Shown: positions 54,980 through 63,906 of the stretch, piece by piece
Numbering within the stretch: position 1 is the first letter of the stretch
Layout: every line of letters starts with the position of its first letter
Assembly: GCF_030407165.1 (NCBI RefSeq)
Contig: NZ_CP129111.1
Span: forward strand, 1,488,001-1,552,000
Direction of reading: 5' to 3'
DNA length: 64,000 bases
Origin: Fontisubflavum oceani
GTDB lineage: Bacteria > Pseudomonadota > Alphaproteobacteria > Rhodobacterales > Rhodobacteraceae
Notes under the pieces: generated by a model
Databases searched by the model: none
Seen by the model: only the letters and a program-made list of their open reading frames with translations
Told to the model about the DNA's origin: nothing
Translations under genes and position numbers: made by a program

Positions 54980-55399
54980 TCAAAGCGTCATATGCCGCGC
55001 TCGGGCGCCGCGTTCGATGGCCGCGGCGTGCAATCGGTCGATATCGAGCTGATAGCGGATTTCCATCAAGAATTGCAGTTCGGTTTGGCGCAGTTTTCCA
55101 TCCGCGGCGGCAACGTCACAGCCAAGCGCATAGGCCGTTTCGAACAGCTTCTCTGGCAGGGCATCTTTGATCAGACCGAAGAGCGCATCGAGACCGTCTT
55201 CCTCTTCGAACAGGTCGAACACGGTTTGCGAGACGCGCTTCATGCGGTCCGCGTCATAATCGGCGAAGACGGGCAAGTGATTGACGAGCTCTTCCATCGT
55301 CAGAAGCTCTGAGGTGCGGATATTCTCATCAGAGACCGAAACGGCCACCATCACGGCCACCAGCGCATCCTGTGCGGAAAGGGCGGTTTCTTCGGTCAT
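54980..55399 (-). CDS. TerB family tellurite-resistance-like protein
   Basis: A 139-residue all-helical protein with the TerB pattern: AQDALVAVMVAVSVSDENIRTSE in the first acid-rich helix pair and DVAAADGKLRQTELQFLMEI in the second. These acidic loops probably bind a divalent metal. No other ter gene is nearby, so a role in tellurite resistance is unlikely to be direct. It is divergent from the lysyl-tRNA synthetase gene. Confidence 0.8.
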   Translation of the reverse strand: MTEETALSAQDALVAVMVAVSVSDENIRTSELLTMEELVNHLPVFADYDADRMKRVSQTVFDLFEEEDGLDALFGLIKDALPEKLFETAYALGCDVAAADGKLRQTELQFLMEIRYQLDIDRLHAAAIERGARARHMTL

Positions 55400-55472
55400 C
55401 GGTGGTCTCCTGCTCGGGCACGTATCTTTAGTTGGAATTTATTGACCCTCGGGGCGCGGGGCAATAGGTGCA

Positions 55473-55499
55473 GGGCGCGCGCGGCAAGGTGGCGCGCCC
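55473..55499. promoter_or_regulatory. GC-rich hairpin upstream of the lysyl-tRNA synthetase gene
   Basis: GGGCGCGC (55473-55480) and GCGCGCCC (55492-55499) form an 8-bp stem 20 bases before the lysS ATG. Its sequence closely resembles the hairpin at 368-397 (GCGCGCGGyAAGrTGCGC in both). It has no T-run. Confidence 0.45.
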
Positions 55500-55519
55500 C
55501 AATGAATGGATGAGAGACA

Positions 55520-57099
55520 ATGACCAATCTGCGCGACACCGCGATGACTTCCAAGGCCTGGCCCTTTGAAGAGGCGCGCCGCCTGGTCAAACGCTACGAA
55601 AAAGCACCGCCCGAGAAGGGGTATGTGCTGTTCGAGACCGGTTATGGCCCGTCTGGCCTGCCGCATATCGGGACCTTTGGTGAGGTGGCGCGCACGACGA
55701 TGGTGCGCCGCGCCTTCGAGGTGATCAGCGACATCCCAACCCGGCTGATCTGCTTCTCCGACGATATGGATGGTTTGCGCAAAGTTCCCACGAATGTGCC
55801 GAACCAGGAGCAGATGGCCGAGGATTTGCACCTGCCGCTGACCAAAGTGCGCGATCCGTTTGGCACCCATGACAGCTTCGGCGCCCATAACAACGCGCGT
55901 CTGAATGCGTTTTTGGACAGTTATGGCTTCGAGTATGAGTTCATCTCCTCAACCGACTATTACCGTGACGGGCATTTCGACGAGATGCTGCTGACGGCTT
56001 TGGAGCGGTTCGACAAGATCCTCGACATCATGCTGCCGACCCTGGGCGAGGAACGGCGCGCGACCTACTCGCCGTTCCTGCCGGTGAGCCCGAAAACGGG
56101 CCATGTGCTTCAAGTGCTGACGCTGGAGCGCAATGTGGCCAAAGGCACCATTGTGTATGAAGAGCCGGATGGTGAGCGAGTCGAAGTGCCGGTGACCGGC
56201 GGGCATGTGAAAATGCAGTGGAAGCCTGATTGGGCGATGCGGTGGGCGGCTTTGGGCGTCGATTATGAGATGTCGGGCAAAGACTTGATCGACTCCGTCA
56301 CCCAAGCCACGAAAATCTGCCGCGCGCTTGGACGTCCTGCGCCAGAGACGCTGACCTATGAGCTGTTCAATGATGAGCAGGGGCAGAAGATTTCGAAGTC
56401 GAAAGGCAACGGTCTGTCGATGGAGGAGTGGCTGACCTATGCCGCGCCGGAAAGCCTGCAATACTTCATGTATCAGAAGCCGAAAAGCGCCAAGCGGCTC
56501 TATTTCGACGTGATCCCGAAAGCGGTGGATGAGTATCATCAGCAACTCCGCGCATACGGGACACAGGATGCGGCACAACGGATGAACAACCCGGTGTTCC
56601 ATATCCATGGGCATAATGTGCCGGCGTCGAATATGGTCGTGAGCTTCGCGATGTTGTTGAACCTCGCTTCGGTGGCCAGCGCAGAGGATAAAGAGGCGCT
56701 CTGGGGCTTCATTCGCCGTTATGCGCCCGATGCGACGCCCGAGAGCCACCCGGATCTGGATCAGGCCGCCGGATTTGCCGTGCGCTACTACAATGACTTC
56801 GTGAAACCTCACAAAGTGTTCCGTGAGGCCGATGAAAAAGAGGCCGCAGCGATGCGCGATCTGGCAGATCGGCTGCGCGCTTATGACGGGCCGGTGGAGG
56901 ATGAGGCGTTGCAAACCATCGTCTTCGCGGTGGGCAAAGAGCATGCGTTTGAGCCGCTCCGTGATTGGTTCAAGCGCTTTACGAAGTGCTTTTGGGTGCG
57001 TCGCAAGGCCCGCGTTTTGGCGGGTTCGTGGCGCTTTATGGGGTCGCGGAGACTGTGCAACTGATCGAAGATGGGCTGGCAGGCAAGCTGGCTGCTTGA
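55520..57099 (+). CDS. lysK: Class I lysyl-tRNA synthetase (frameshift at about 56974)
   Basis: About 526 residues after correction. The HIGH-type motif is HIGT at residues 49-52 (GPSGLPHIGTFGEVARTT), and the KMSKS loop starts at K290 (EQGQKISKSKGNGLS). The domain order is that of the archaeal-type class I enzyme used by many alphaproteobacteria in place of class II LysS. At 56971-56976 TTCAAGCGCTTT should be TTCAAGGCGCTTT; restoring the G gives FKALYEVLLGASQG and the true stop at 57097-57099. It is essential, so this is probably a sequence error. Confidence 0.93.
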
Positions 57100-57169
57100 A
57101 CCGCTCGCGTTGACGGGCGCTGTCCGGGCTCTACCGTTTTGTCGGACATGACGGCGGAGGACATGGGCC

Positions 57170-57583
57170 ATGCGGCGCATCTATTTGGCGATTTTGATGA
57201 TCTGTGCGGGCGCGGTGGCGGCCGCACAAGAGGTTCTGGCACCCAACCCGGCGATTGAACGCACGATCCAGAACCAGTTTGAGGCCTTCCTGGCCGATGA
57301 CGTGGACGACGCGTGGACCTATGCCAGCCCAAACATCCAGCGCCTGTTTCAGACGCCCGAGCGATTTGGGCAGATGGTCGAAGAGGGCTATCCAATGGTC
57401 TGGCGACCTGGGCAGATCGACTATCTGGATTTGCAGACACTTGGCGGGCTCATCGTGCAGCGGGTGCAGATCATTGATGGCCAAGGGGTAGCCCATGTGT
57501 TGGGGTATCAGATGATCGAAACCGAGGCCGGATGGCAGATCAACGGTGTCCGCATTCTGCGCGCGCCCCAAGTTGGTGCCTGA
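57170..57583 (+). CDS. Exported DUF4864 protein
   Basis: A 137-residue protein. A signal peptide (IYLAILMICAGAVAAAQ) precedes a DUF4864 domain (IQNQFEAFLADDVDDAWTYA, GYPMVWRPGQIDYLD, ending GWQINGVRILRAP). The family has a nuclear-transport-factor-like look and unknown function. The gene follows the synthetase by 70 bases on the same strand. Confidence 0.82.
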   Translation: MRRIYLAILMICAGAVAAAQEVLAPNPAIERTIQNQFEAFLADDVDDAWTYASPNIQRLFQTPERFGQMVEEGYPMVWRPGQIDYLDLQTLGGLIVQRVQIIDGQGVAHVLGYQMIETEAGWQINGVRILRAPQVGA

Positions 57584-57818
57584 AATCATCTCGGTATGAC
57601 AATATGATCTGAGCTTCTGCGGGGTGGGGTAGGGTTCGTCAGTTAGATGTTGATAGTTGAGGCTCGGTTGAGCCAGCGACATGGTGCGAGATGACCAACT
57701 CATCCGCGGCCATCAACTGAGCCGGGGGGCGATCGATTCTGATTGCTGGGGGTTGTGTGACGGGACGGTCCGGCTATCTTCCGCGTCTTAAGAGAGCAGA
57801 GCCCCGGATCGGAGGTGT

Positions 57819-58298
57819 GTGATTTCCGATCTTCTACAAGAAAATGTCCAAGACTATCCACGACCACCCGCTTTAGAGGCGGTGACGCAGGTTTTGAGGG
57901 TGGTGCTTGGCGGGATGACCATTGCCGAAACCCGCGCCGGTTTTCGGGTGCTCGAAACCCATCACGCGCCGACTTACTATTTCCCGCCACAAGATGTCGC
58001 CGCTGGCGTTCTGACCGCGGCGCAGGGCACCAGCTATTGCGAATGGAAGGGGGCCGCGCGGTATTGGAGTGTGTCGGCAGGCGGCGTGCGACGCCAACGT
58101 GCGGCATGGAGCTATGCCCGACCGAGCGAAGATTTTGCGCCATTGGCGGGATATCTGGCGTTCTATGCCGAACCAATGGAGGCCTGTTATGTGGGGCGGC
58201 ATAAAGTGTTGCCGCAGCCTGGCAGTTTTTACGGCGGTTGGGTTACCGAAAATCTGCGCGGGGAGATCAAAGGCGCACCGGGGACCGAGCGCTGGTAA
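57819..58298 (+). CDS. DUF427 domain protein
   Basis: A 159-residue protein matching the DUF427 pattern: ENVQDYPRPPALEAV, LRVVLGGMTIAETRAGFRVLE, HAPTYYFPPQDV, and FYAEPMEACYVG near the end. Function is unknown. The start is uncertain: GTG 57819 has GGAGG only three bases before it, which is close, but no in-frame ATG precedes the conserved region. Confidence 0.8.
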   Translation: MISDLLQENVQDYPRPPALEAVTQVLRVVLGGMTIAETRAGFRVLETHHAPTYYFPPQDVAAGVLTAAQGTSYCEWKGAARYWSVSAGGVRRQRAAWSYARPSEDFAPLAGYLAFYAEPMEACYVGRHKVLPQPGSFYGGWVTENLRGEIKGAPGTERW

Positions 58299-58302
58299 CG
58301 GG

Positions 58303-58794
58303 TCATGGCCGGCGATAGGTGGCGCGTTTTTCCCAGCTGACAGGGTCCATCAGAACCCAAACGCCATCGGATACGGTGTACCCATAGGTGATGGAGGGTT
58401 CCCCCTGCATCTGAAATGTGATCTGCGCCCCATCCGTCACCAACTGGGCAAGTCGCTCTCGGGTCCAGAGTTGGGTGCCGCCGTTGCGCAGGGCCCAGAT
58501 GCCCGTCAACGCTGGCCCACCATCACCGAGTCTGAGCTGGTACCGTCCATCGCTTGAGAATAGCCAGTCTTCGCGTGCATCGCGCGCCGTCCAATGACCT
58601 TCGACACTTTTGCCACTCCCGCTTTGTCGGACATAGTCGGACCCGTCCCAGGTCATCACGGTGGCATCTTCGGAAAATGTGAGCGCTGCGGGGGGCGTGG
58701 CGACGTGATAGCTGCCATCTGGCAGAATCTCATAGGTGAAGGCTTCGCCGGGAACGATCCAAATGCCTGGTAGGTTGGGGTCAATCTCGTTCAT
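58303..58794 (-). CDS. Hypothetical protein, 163 residues
   Basis: A soluble, Trp- and Gly-rich sequence with no signal peptide and a repeated beta pattern (PGIWIVPGEAFTYEI, EGHWTARDAREDWLF, LTGIWALRNGGTQLW). It reads like a small beta-barrel or lipocalin-like fold. No family is recognised. It is convergent with the DUF427 gene. Confidence 0.6.
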   Translation of the reverse strand: MNEIDPNLPGIWIVPGEAFTYEILPDGSYHVATPPAALTFSEDATVMTWDGSDYVRQSGSGKSVEGHWTARDAREDWLFSSDGRYQLRLGDGGPALTGIWALRNGGTQLWTRERLAQLVTDGAQITFQMQGEPSITYGYTVSDGVWVLMDPVSWEKRATYRRP

Positions 58795-58826
58795 CTATTC
58801 ACCATGGCTTCGGCCGGGGGATAGGC

Positions 58827-59303
58827 CTAGCGGGCGAGATCAGCAGTGGTGAGGTGGAACGCTTTGCCGAAGCCGCCATTGAGAAAGCTACACGTGATTT
58901 GAAGTCGAACCAGTCGGAAATCTGTAAAATTGTAATAGACTTGTGCTTTTGGGTAATGTGCAAGGTAATGTGCGCGCAGGCCATCTTTGTCGGCACGCTC
59001 TGCCCGACACTGCAAGGTCAGCCGTGGGTAGGTCAAAGGATCGCCTTTCGCACCGGGCTCACCCAACAAGAGGGAGCAGGCTGGGTTCGCGGCCAAGGCG
59101 GCACTATGGCTTGAAAGGTCCGATATCAGGGTGAGCGGCGTGCCATCCTCATCGGGCACCACGGCGATCCGGCTCACCATCGGCGCCCCATTTTTGGGGT
59201 CTAACACGCCCAAAGTCCCAAACCGTGCGTCATCGATCAGCTTTCGCGCCAGCGCACGGGCTTCATCATCGGTGTCTCGTATGACGGAGGTTTGACGTGT
59301 CAT
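58827..59303 (-). CDS. Pyridoxamine 5'-phosphate oxidase-fold (HugZ-like) protein
   Basis: A 158-residue split-barrel protein. FGTLGVLDPKNGAPMVSRIAV, TLISDLSSHSAALAANPACS and LTYPRLTLQCRAERA are characteristic of HugZ-type FMN/heme-binding domains. It could oxidise or store heme or another cofactor. It lacks the C-terminal DUF2470 domain of full-length heme oxygenases of this class. Confidence 0.83.
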   Translation of the reverse strand: MTRQTSVIRDTDDEARALARKLIDDARFGTLGVLDPKNGAPMVSRIAVVPDEDGTPLTLISDLSSHSAALAANPACSLLLGEPGAKGDPLTYPRLTLQCRAERADKDGLRAHYLAHYPKAQVYYNFTDFRLVRLQITCSFLNGGFGKAFHLTTADLAR

Positions 59304-59400
59304 GAGCTAGGACTACCACGCGGATGCGCTTGGCTCCAGCCCGCCCTTGCGCGCCTTGGCCATGCGCCCTAACCACAGGTTGGCAGCAAAGGGGCCTGAC

Positions 59401-60245
59401 ATGGACAGAGATCAACTCAATGTGGCGGTGCGTGATGCACTGGCCGAGCGCGCTGAGCCCGTCAGCCGATTGGAGGCTATTTCTGTGCGCCGTTTCGTCC
59501 GGCCCAAGGCCCGCTCTCCGACCGGGTGATCAAGACCTATCGTGGGGGGCGAGACCCGGAAGTTCTGTCGCTTTTGGCCGAACGCCACGGTGCTTATGCC
59601 GCGTGTCTCCGCGATGCGGGGGTGAACCTGCCCGAGACGCAGTTTCTGGTGCTCGAAGAGATCGGGTTTCGCCGACCTGTGATCGTGCAACAGGCGCTGC
59701 CGCCGGAAAAGATGCTGCGCGACATGTTACTAGCGGCCGATCTTGACCGCGCGATTGCCCTCCTCGATCAGGCCGCGATCAGTATCGCGGCATTCTGGCA
59801 GGCCGTGGCCGACCGACCGGAGCGGATCGGCTATCACCCCTCGATCCGCAATTTCGCCATGGGGGCCGACGGGCCGATCTTCTTTGATACCTTCCCGCCG
59901 CTCATCGGCTATAGCCGGGCGGAGATGGGCAAGCTGCTGCTCCGCTTCTCGGAATCTGCCCTGATCCGAGGTATCGGCCCAGTCTTGCCCGAACGCATTC
60001 GGGCGATCCAAGATGAGTGGTATTCACCGGCTGGCACGATTGTCGGCCTGATCGGCAGCGCCGTGCGGCTGCGCCCCGAGGATGAGGTGGCGCTGTTGGC
60101 GTGGGGGCGCGGCTTTGCCGAGACCCATCTGAGCGGGGCGATGAAAGACGAGGTTCTGGCCGAGCTCGACGCACCACCGCGCTTGCCCGCGATTTGGACA
60201 ACAACACGCCGGATATTGGGGCTTGAGGGCAAACCCAATGTCTGA
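59401..60245 (+). CDS. Putative kinase-like/phosphotransferase-fold protein (frameshift at about 59475)
   Basis: About 281 residues after correction. ATG 59401 opens DRDQLNVAVRDALAER. The main part in another frame has YRGGRDPEVLSLLAERHG, VLEEIGFRRPVIVQQALPPE, then YHPSIRNFAMGADGPIFFDT, a His-Pro/Asn followed by an acidic metal site as in kinase-like folds. Inserting one G at 59474-59476 (GGAGGC to GGAGGGC) joins them as RLEGYFCAPFRPAQGPL. The substrate is unknown. The frame overlaps trmL by 8 bases, so the pair is coupled. Confidence 0.62.
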
Positions 60246-60711
60246 GCCGCCGCGGATGAAGGTGGTGCTGGTGACGCCCGAGATTCCAGGCAATACCGGG
60301 ACGATTGGGCGGACGTGCGTGGCTTTGGATTTGGAGTTGATCCTGATTAAGCCCTATGGCTTCGACATTTCCGCAAAGTCAGTGCGCCGGGCGGGTTTGG
60401 ACTATTGGCAGCACGTGCGGTTGAGCGAATACGACAGCTGGCCGGATTTCCTGAGGGCGCGCATGCCGGATCGTGAGCAGCTGTTTTTCTTCGAAGATGA
60501 TGGCGCGCAATCGGTCTTTGCGCCGGATTATCCTTCCGATGCCTATCTTGTCTTCGGTCGCGAGACCAAAGGGTTGCAAGGGGAGATACTCGATGGGATG
60601 GCGGACCGCGTCTTCCATCTGCCGATGCGAAGCCCATATATCCGGTCGCTGAACCTGGCCAATGCGGCGACAGCCGTTGTTTATCAGGCGATGCGGTCGC
60701 ATCTGCTCTGA
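60238..60711 (+). CDS. trmL: tRNA (cytidine(34)-2'-O)-methyltransferase
   Basis: A 157-residue minimal SPOUT methyltransferase. Motif 1 is LVTPEIPGNTGTIGRTCVAL, motif 2 is LVFGRETKGLQGEIL, and motif 3 (the knot) is IRSLNLANAATAVVYQAMR. It methylates the wobble ribose of tRNA-Leu isoacceptors. The start at 60238 overlaps the stop of the kinase-like gene. Confidence 0.95.
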   Translation: MSEPPRMKVVLVTPEIPGNTGTIGRTCVALDLELILIKPYGFDISAKSVRRAGLDYWQHVRLSEYDSWPDFLRARMPDREQLFFFEDDGAQSVFAPDYPSDAYLVFGRETKGLQGEILDGMADRVFHLPMRSPYIRSLNLANAATAVVYQAMRSHLL

Positions 60712-60824
60712 TCCGGGTCACGACATTGCTACAACATGACCTGACATCGGGCCCGGTATTGCCTCGGTACGACCATATTTTTTGGAACGTCATATGAACC
60801 GACACCATACGAGGGGTGACGACT

Positions 60825-61292
60825 ATGAGTAACAGGTTCAATGCGGATTTCTGGCGGAGCGAAAGTGGCGCTGTAACCGTCGACTGGGTCGTATTGACCG
60901 CCGGCGCTGTTGGCCTTGCTATGGCGACTTTGGCGGTCGTCTCTGGCGGCGTTGAAGACCTAACAGGCGAAACTCAGCTTGCATTGGCGGAGATTGATCC
61001 TAGTGAACCGCTCTTTGGCAGTTTTGACGTTGGCGGCTGGGGTAACAACCCATTGTTAAACACCTCCGGCGTGACGGCTCAAGGATATGCAAACTGGACT
61101 GGCGGGTATTCAGATGATCAGTTAGTCGAGGTCTATAATGCATACCACGCCGGCGCTCACCCGACGATGCTCGACCCTGGCGACCGCGTTGACTCAATCG
61201 GGGCGCTTGAAGCAGAGATGAATGGGCGTGACATCGACATTCCCGCCGGGAACCCAAGTTATGACGATCTCTATGCGGGCTATACTGGCTAA
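60825..61292 (+). CDS. Flp-pilin-like protein, orphan
   Basis: A 155-residue protein. The N-terminal segment SESGAVTVDWVVLTAGAVGLAMA resembles class IVb (Flp) prepilins: a short charged leader, then G before a hydrophobic helix with an acidic residue at +5 (D in AVTVD). The mature part is acidic and rich in Gly/Asn/Tyr, much longer than a normal Flp subunit. No tad/cpa assembly genes are in the window. ATG 60825 has GAGGGG upstream, and an intrinsic terminator follows. Confidence 0.7.
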   Translation: MSNRFNADFWRSESGAVTVDWVVLTAGAVGLAMATLAVVSGGVEDLTGETQLALAEIDPSEPLFGSFDVGGWGNNPLLNTSGVTAQGYANWTGGYSDDQLVEVYNAYHAGAHPTMLDPGDRVDSIGALEAEMNGRDIDIPAGNPSYDDLYAGYTG

Positions 61293-61320
61293 CTCCGAAC
61301 GATTGATGGCATGACAGAAG

Positions 61321-61344
61321 GCCGCGCCCATGCGCGGCTTTTTT
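61321..61344 (+). terminator. Intrinsic terminator of the pilin-like gene
   Basis: GCCGCGC (61321-61327) and GCGCGGC (61332-61338) make a 7-bp stem around CCAT, followed by TTTTTT. Confidence 0.9.
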
Positions 61345-61397
61345 CTTTGCGCCGAGCTTGAGCCGGGCGCTACGATTGCGGCAGAAAGGACAGCCAC

Positions 61398-61721
61398 ATG
61401 CCATCCATCGCCAAGGGTGCGGCCCTACAAACCGTGATCACCACTTTTGAAACCACGCCCGGCAATTGCCGCGATTTGATTGAGGCGCTAACCGAAGCTT
61501 ATGACGTGTTCATCTCACACCAGCCTGGGTTCATTGCGGCTGGTCTGCATGTGAATGATGCCCAGACCCGCGTCGCGAATTACTCTCAGTGGCAGCGCCG
61601 CGAAGACTTTCAAGCGATGCTCCGAAGCGACGAGATGGTCCGCCGCAACCGCGAGATCACCCAGATGTGCCGGAGTTTCGAGCCGGTGATGTACGATGTT
61701 GAAGCGGTGTTTGACAGTTAG
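61398..61721 (+). CDS. Antibiotic biosynthesis monooxygenase (ABM) domain protein
   Basis: A 107-residue ferredoxin-like alpha/beta protein (TTFETTPGNCRDLIEALTEA; FISHQPGFIAAGLHVND; RVANYSQWQRREDFQAML). Members act as monooxygenases, heme-degrading enzymes or dimerisation modules; the activity here is unknown. AAAGGACAGCCAC precedes the ATG. Confidence 0.82.
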   Translation: MPSIAKGAALQTVITTFETTPGNCRDLIEALTEAYDVFISHQPGFIAAGLHVNDAQTRVANYSQWQRREDFQAMLRSDEMVRRNREITQMCRSFEPVMYDVEAVFDS

Positions 61722-61732
61722 GGAGCCTAGGC

Positions 61733-61996
61733 GTGGCCGAGATCGAGCAAGAGATACGGGCGCTCCGCGATGAAGTGGCGCTGCTGAATTCGCATCGTTT
61801 CATACGGCTGCATAACTCGGTGTTTCGAGTGCTGTTGTTCAATCTGGCGCGTGGCCTCGCTTTCGGGTTGGGCACGGTGCTGGGCGCATCGCTGCTGTTG
61901 TCGGTTCTGGTCTGGTCGCTCAGCCAGATCGAGTTTTTGCCGATCATCGGTGAGTGGGCCGCCGAGATTGCGCGGCAGATGGAGGCGCAACGCTAG
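61733..61996 (+). CDS. DUF5665 membrane protein
   Basis: An 87-residue protein: a cytoplasmic helix (EIRALRDEVALLNSHRFIRLH), then a hydrophobic segment with two short helices (FGLGTVLGASLLLSVLVWSL), matching DUF5665. The start is a GTG at 61733. It is 11 bases after the ABM gene. Confidence 0.82.
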   Translation: MAEIEQEIRALRDEVALLNSHRFIRLHNSVFRVLLFNLARGLAFGLGTVLGASLLLSVLVWSLSQIEFLPIIGEWAAEIARQMEAQR

Positions 61997-62079
61997 CTGC
62001 CGATAGGCTTTTGCTATCGCGGTTTGCCTGGCGACAGCCCGCGCCTATGTCTCAGTCACACAGTCAAGGAGACATCTCA

Positions 62080-62337
62080 ATGCAATGCCCCATCGACGGA
62101 ACCCAATTGGTTATGGCCGACCGCCAAGGGGTGGAGATCGACTATTGCCCGCAATGTCGGGGTGTGTGGCTCGACCGGGGTGAATTGGACAAGATTATCG
62201 AGCGCTCGACCCCATCCGCGCCGCCTCAGCCGCAGCGTGGCGGGCGCGATGACTATGACCAAGGGCGGGATCGGTCGTCGAGCTATCACAAAAAGAAACG
62301 GCGCGGGTCGTTCCTGGACGATATCTTCGATTTCTGA
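62080..62337 (+). CDS. TFIIB-type zinc ribbon protein
   Basis: An 85-residue protein. The N-terminal zinc ribbon is CPIDGTQLVMADRQGVEIDYC-type, with CPxD and CPQC ligands (CPQCRGVWLDRGELDKII). The tail is charged and disordered (YDQGRDRSSSYHKKKRRG), ending LDDIFDF. It is probably nucleic-acid or protein binding. ATG 62080 follows CAAGGAGACATCTCA. Confidence 0.9.
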   Translation: MQCPIDGTQLVMADRQGVEIDYCPQCRGVWLDRGELDKIIERSTPSAPPQPQRGGRDDYDQGRDRSSSYHKKKRRGSFLDDIFDF

Positions 62338-62340
62338 GGT

Positions 62341-62616
62341 TTAGCGCCGCGTCGGGCAGATCACGACCTGCTGTTCCGTGCAGCTTGTGTCGGTGCAGCT
62401 GACGCTTTCGACCACCATGCCGCGGCGGAGACGTATTTCGCCGCCTCTTGGCACAATGCGGGTCTCGCAGGTCTGTCTATTCCGGTTGCCCGTGCCAATA
62501 CTGAGCGTGACAGGCCCGTTTGAGACACCGAGGCCGAAGCCAACCGATTGCGCGACGGCCGGACCGGTGAAGGCCAATTGGCCGAGAGTGCAAAGAACTG
62601 AAATCGTGCGGCGCAT
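62341..62616 (-). CDS. Small exported protein, 91 residues
   Basis: A signal peptide (ISVLCTLGQLAFTGPAVAQ) precedes a mature part with four cysteines (QTCETRIVPRGGE, ESVSCTDTSCTEQQVVICP) that could form two disulfides. Function is unknown. It is convergent with the zinc ribbon gene, 3 bases apart. Confidence 0.65.
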   Translation of the reverse strand: MRRTISVLCTLGQLAFTGPAVAQSVGFGLGVSNGPVTLSIGTGNRNRQTCETRIVPRGGEIRLRRGMVVESVSCTDTSCTEQQVVICPTRR

Positions 62617-62679
62617 GAGCGACCTCCGTGATATATGTGTCAGGAGGAGGTCGGATCACCGGCTGGTCTGGTTCAATAA

Positions 62680-63108
62680 CTAGGCCGTCGGCACGATTAC
62701 ACAGGCTCGAAACACCGCCACTTCGGGTGCAGCGCCGTCCAGGTCGAAGCGCGCGCCGACAGGCGCGATGAAAGCCGTGGCCGTTTCATTCTCGGCCAAC
62801 CCGTTCAGAACATTCCCAAAGCCGCGGTCCGTCACGGTTAGCGCGTGGCGATCATCCGAGAGTTGGTGGTTTCCGGTGGTGATTGTGTTGGGGCTGGCAC
62901 CCTCGAAGCGGATGCCAAAGACGGGGCCGTCTGGCCAAGGCTGCTCAAGCGTTAGAGTGATGGTGTATTCGGGCAGAGTTGGGTCATAAGTCAGGCGGAT
63001 ATCCAGCCCAGGTTCCGAATGGGTGAGCGTGCAGAGAGGGCCTTCGACACCGGCCTCCCAAGCCTGCACCGGGAGCGCTGTCAGCATGAGAAAGGCAAGC
63101 GCACGCAA
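62680..63108 (-). CDS. Exported protein of unknown function, 142 residues
   Basis: A signal peptide (RALAFLMLTALPVQAWE) is followed by a beta-rich mature domain (LCTLTHSEPGLDIRLTYDP, YTITLTLEQPWPDG) with two cysteines that may pair. No family is recognised. It follows the ABM-like gene on the same strand by five bases and may be co-transcribed. Confidence 0.65.
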   Translation of the reverse strand: MRALAFLMLTALPVQAWEAGVEGPLCTLTHSEPGLDIRLTYDPTLPEYTITLTLEQPWPDGPVFGIRFEGASPNTITTGNHQLSDDRHALTVTDRGFGNVLNGLAENETATAFIAPVGARFDLDGAAPEVAVFRACVIVPTA

Positions 63109-63113
63109 ACCGG

Positions 63114-63416
63114 TCAGCCCCGCCGGGTCGACGCGATCGCCGTGATCTCGGTCGTCTGCGGCGGGTTGGCGAAGGTGGGGCCAACGGCGGCGCGATAGGC
63201 GGCAAAGGACGGGCTGTCGAGGAAGGCCTGTTTCGTGGCGTCATCGGGGAATTCAAGCACGCCGATGAATTGCGTCGGCTCATCGGTCTCGAAGCAGGAA
63301 TAGTGAAGGCCGGTGATGTTTTCGGCGGTCAAACCAGCGACGAGCGCTTGCATGGCGTCGACCTGACGGGTGTGATCCTCGGCAGAGGCGAGCGTGTAGC
63401 GGACGAGGAAGGACAT
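63114..63416 (-). CDS. Dimeric alpha/beta-barrel (ABM-like) protein
   Basis: A 100-residue protein (FLVRYTLASAEDHTRQVDAM; LHYSCFETDEPTQFIGVLEF; KQAFLDSPSFAAYRAAV) with the fold pattern of the dimeric alpha/beta-barrel superfamily. ATG 63416 has AGGAG upstream and is preferred over earlier in-frame starts. Function is unknown. Confidence 0.72.
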   Translation of the reverse strand: MSFLVRYTLASAEDHTRQVDAMQALVAGLTAENITGLHYSCFETDEPTQFIGVLEFPDDATKQAFLDSPSFAAYRAAVGPTFANPPQTTEITAIASTRRG

Positions 63417-63540
63417 GGGAATTGCTCCTTCTGAATATGGGGGCATTGGACCCGGAGCGCCCCCTTTAGTCAACGCAGGGCGCGGTGTGTGGGTGTGAAG
63501 GGCGCTTGCCTTGAAGGGCGTGGCGGCGCAGGGTCGGGCG

Positions 63541-63906
63541 ATGACACGCGACGAATTCAACAGCTTTTGTGGCAGGATGAAAGCGACCTCCCATGTGGTG
63601 CAATGGGGCAATGTGGATGTGTGGAAAGTGGGGCCGAAGGTCTTTGCCATCTGCGGCTGGAGTGATGGCAAGGACGCCTTCACCTTCAAGGTGGGCGAGA
63701 TTGCCTTCGAGGTGCTAGGCGGGGAGCCGGGCATCCGCCCCGCGCCTTATCTGGCGTCACGCGGCATGACATGGCTTCAAGTCTATGAAGCGAGCGCGAT
63801 GAGCGATGCGATGCTCAAGGAGCATATCGAGGAGAGCTATCGGCTGGTTGTGGCGGGGATGACGAAGAAGATGCGGGAGGAGTTAGGAATGTTGTGTGGC
63901 ACCTAA
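63541..63906 (+). CDS. MmcQ/YjbR family protein
   Basis: A 121-residue protein with the YjbR pattern: TRDEFNSFCGRMKATSHVVQW, WKVGPKVFAICGW, and a C-terminal ESYRLVVAGMTKKMREEL helix. The fold is DNA-binding-like but function is not established. ATG 63541 gives the family start. The last 94 bases of the window contain no gene. Confidence 0.88.
   Translation: MTRDEFNSFCGRMKATSHVVQWGNVDVWKVGPKVFAICGWSDGKDAFTFKVGEIAFEVLGGEPGIRPAPYLASRGMTWLQVYEASAMSDAMLKEHIEESYRLVVAGMTKKMREELGMLCGT

Noticed and set aside
54980..55399. Tellurite-resistance operon suggested by the TerB-like gene
   Set aside because: No other ter genes are nearby; single TerB-domain proteins are widespread without that role.
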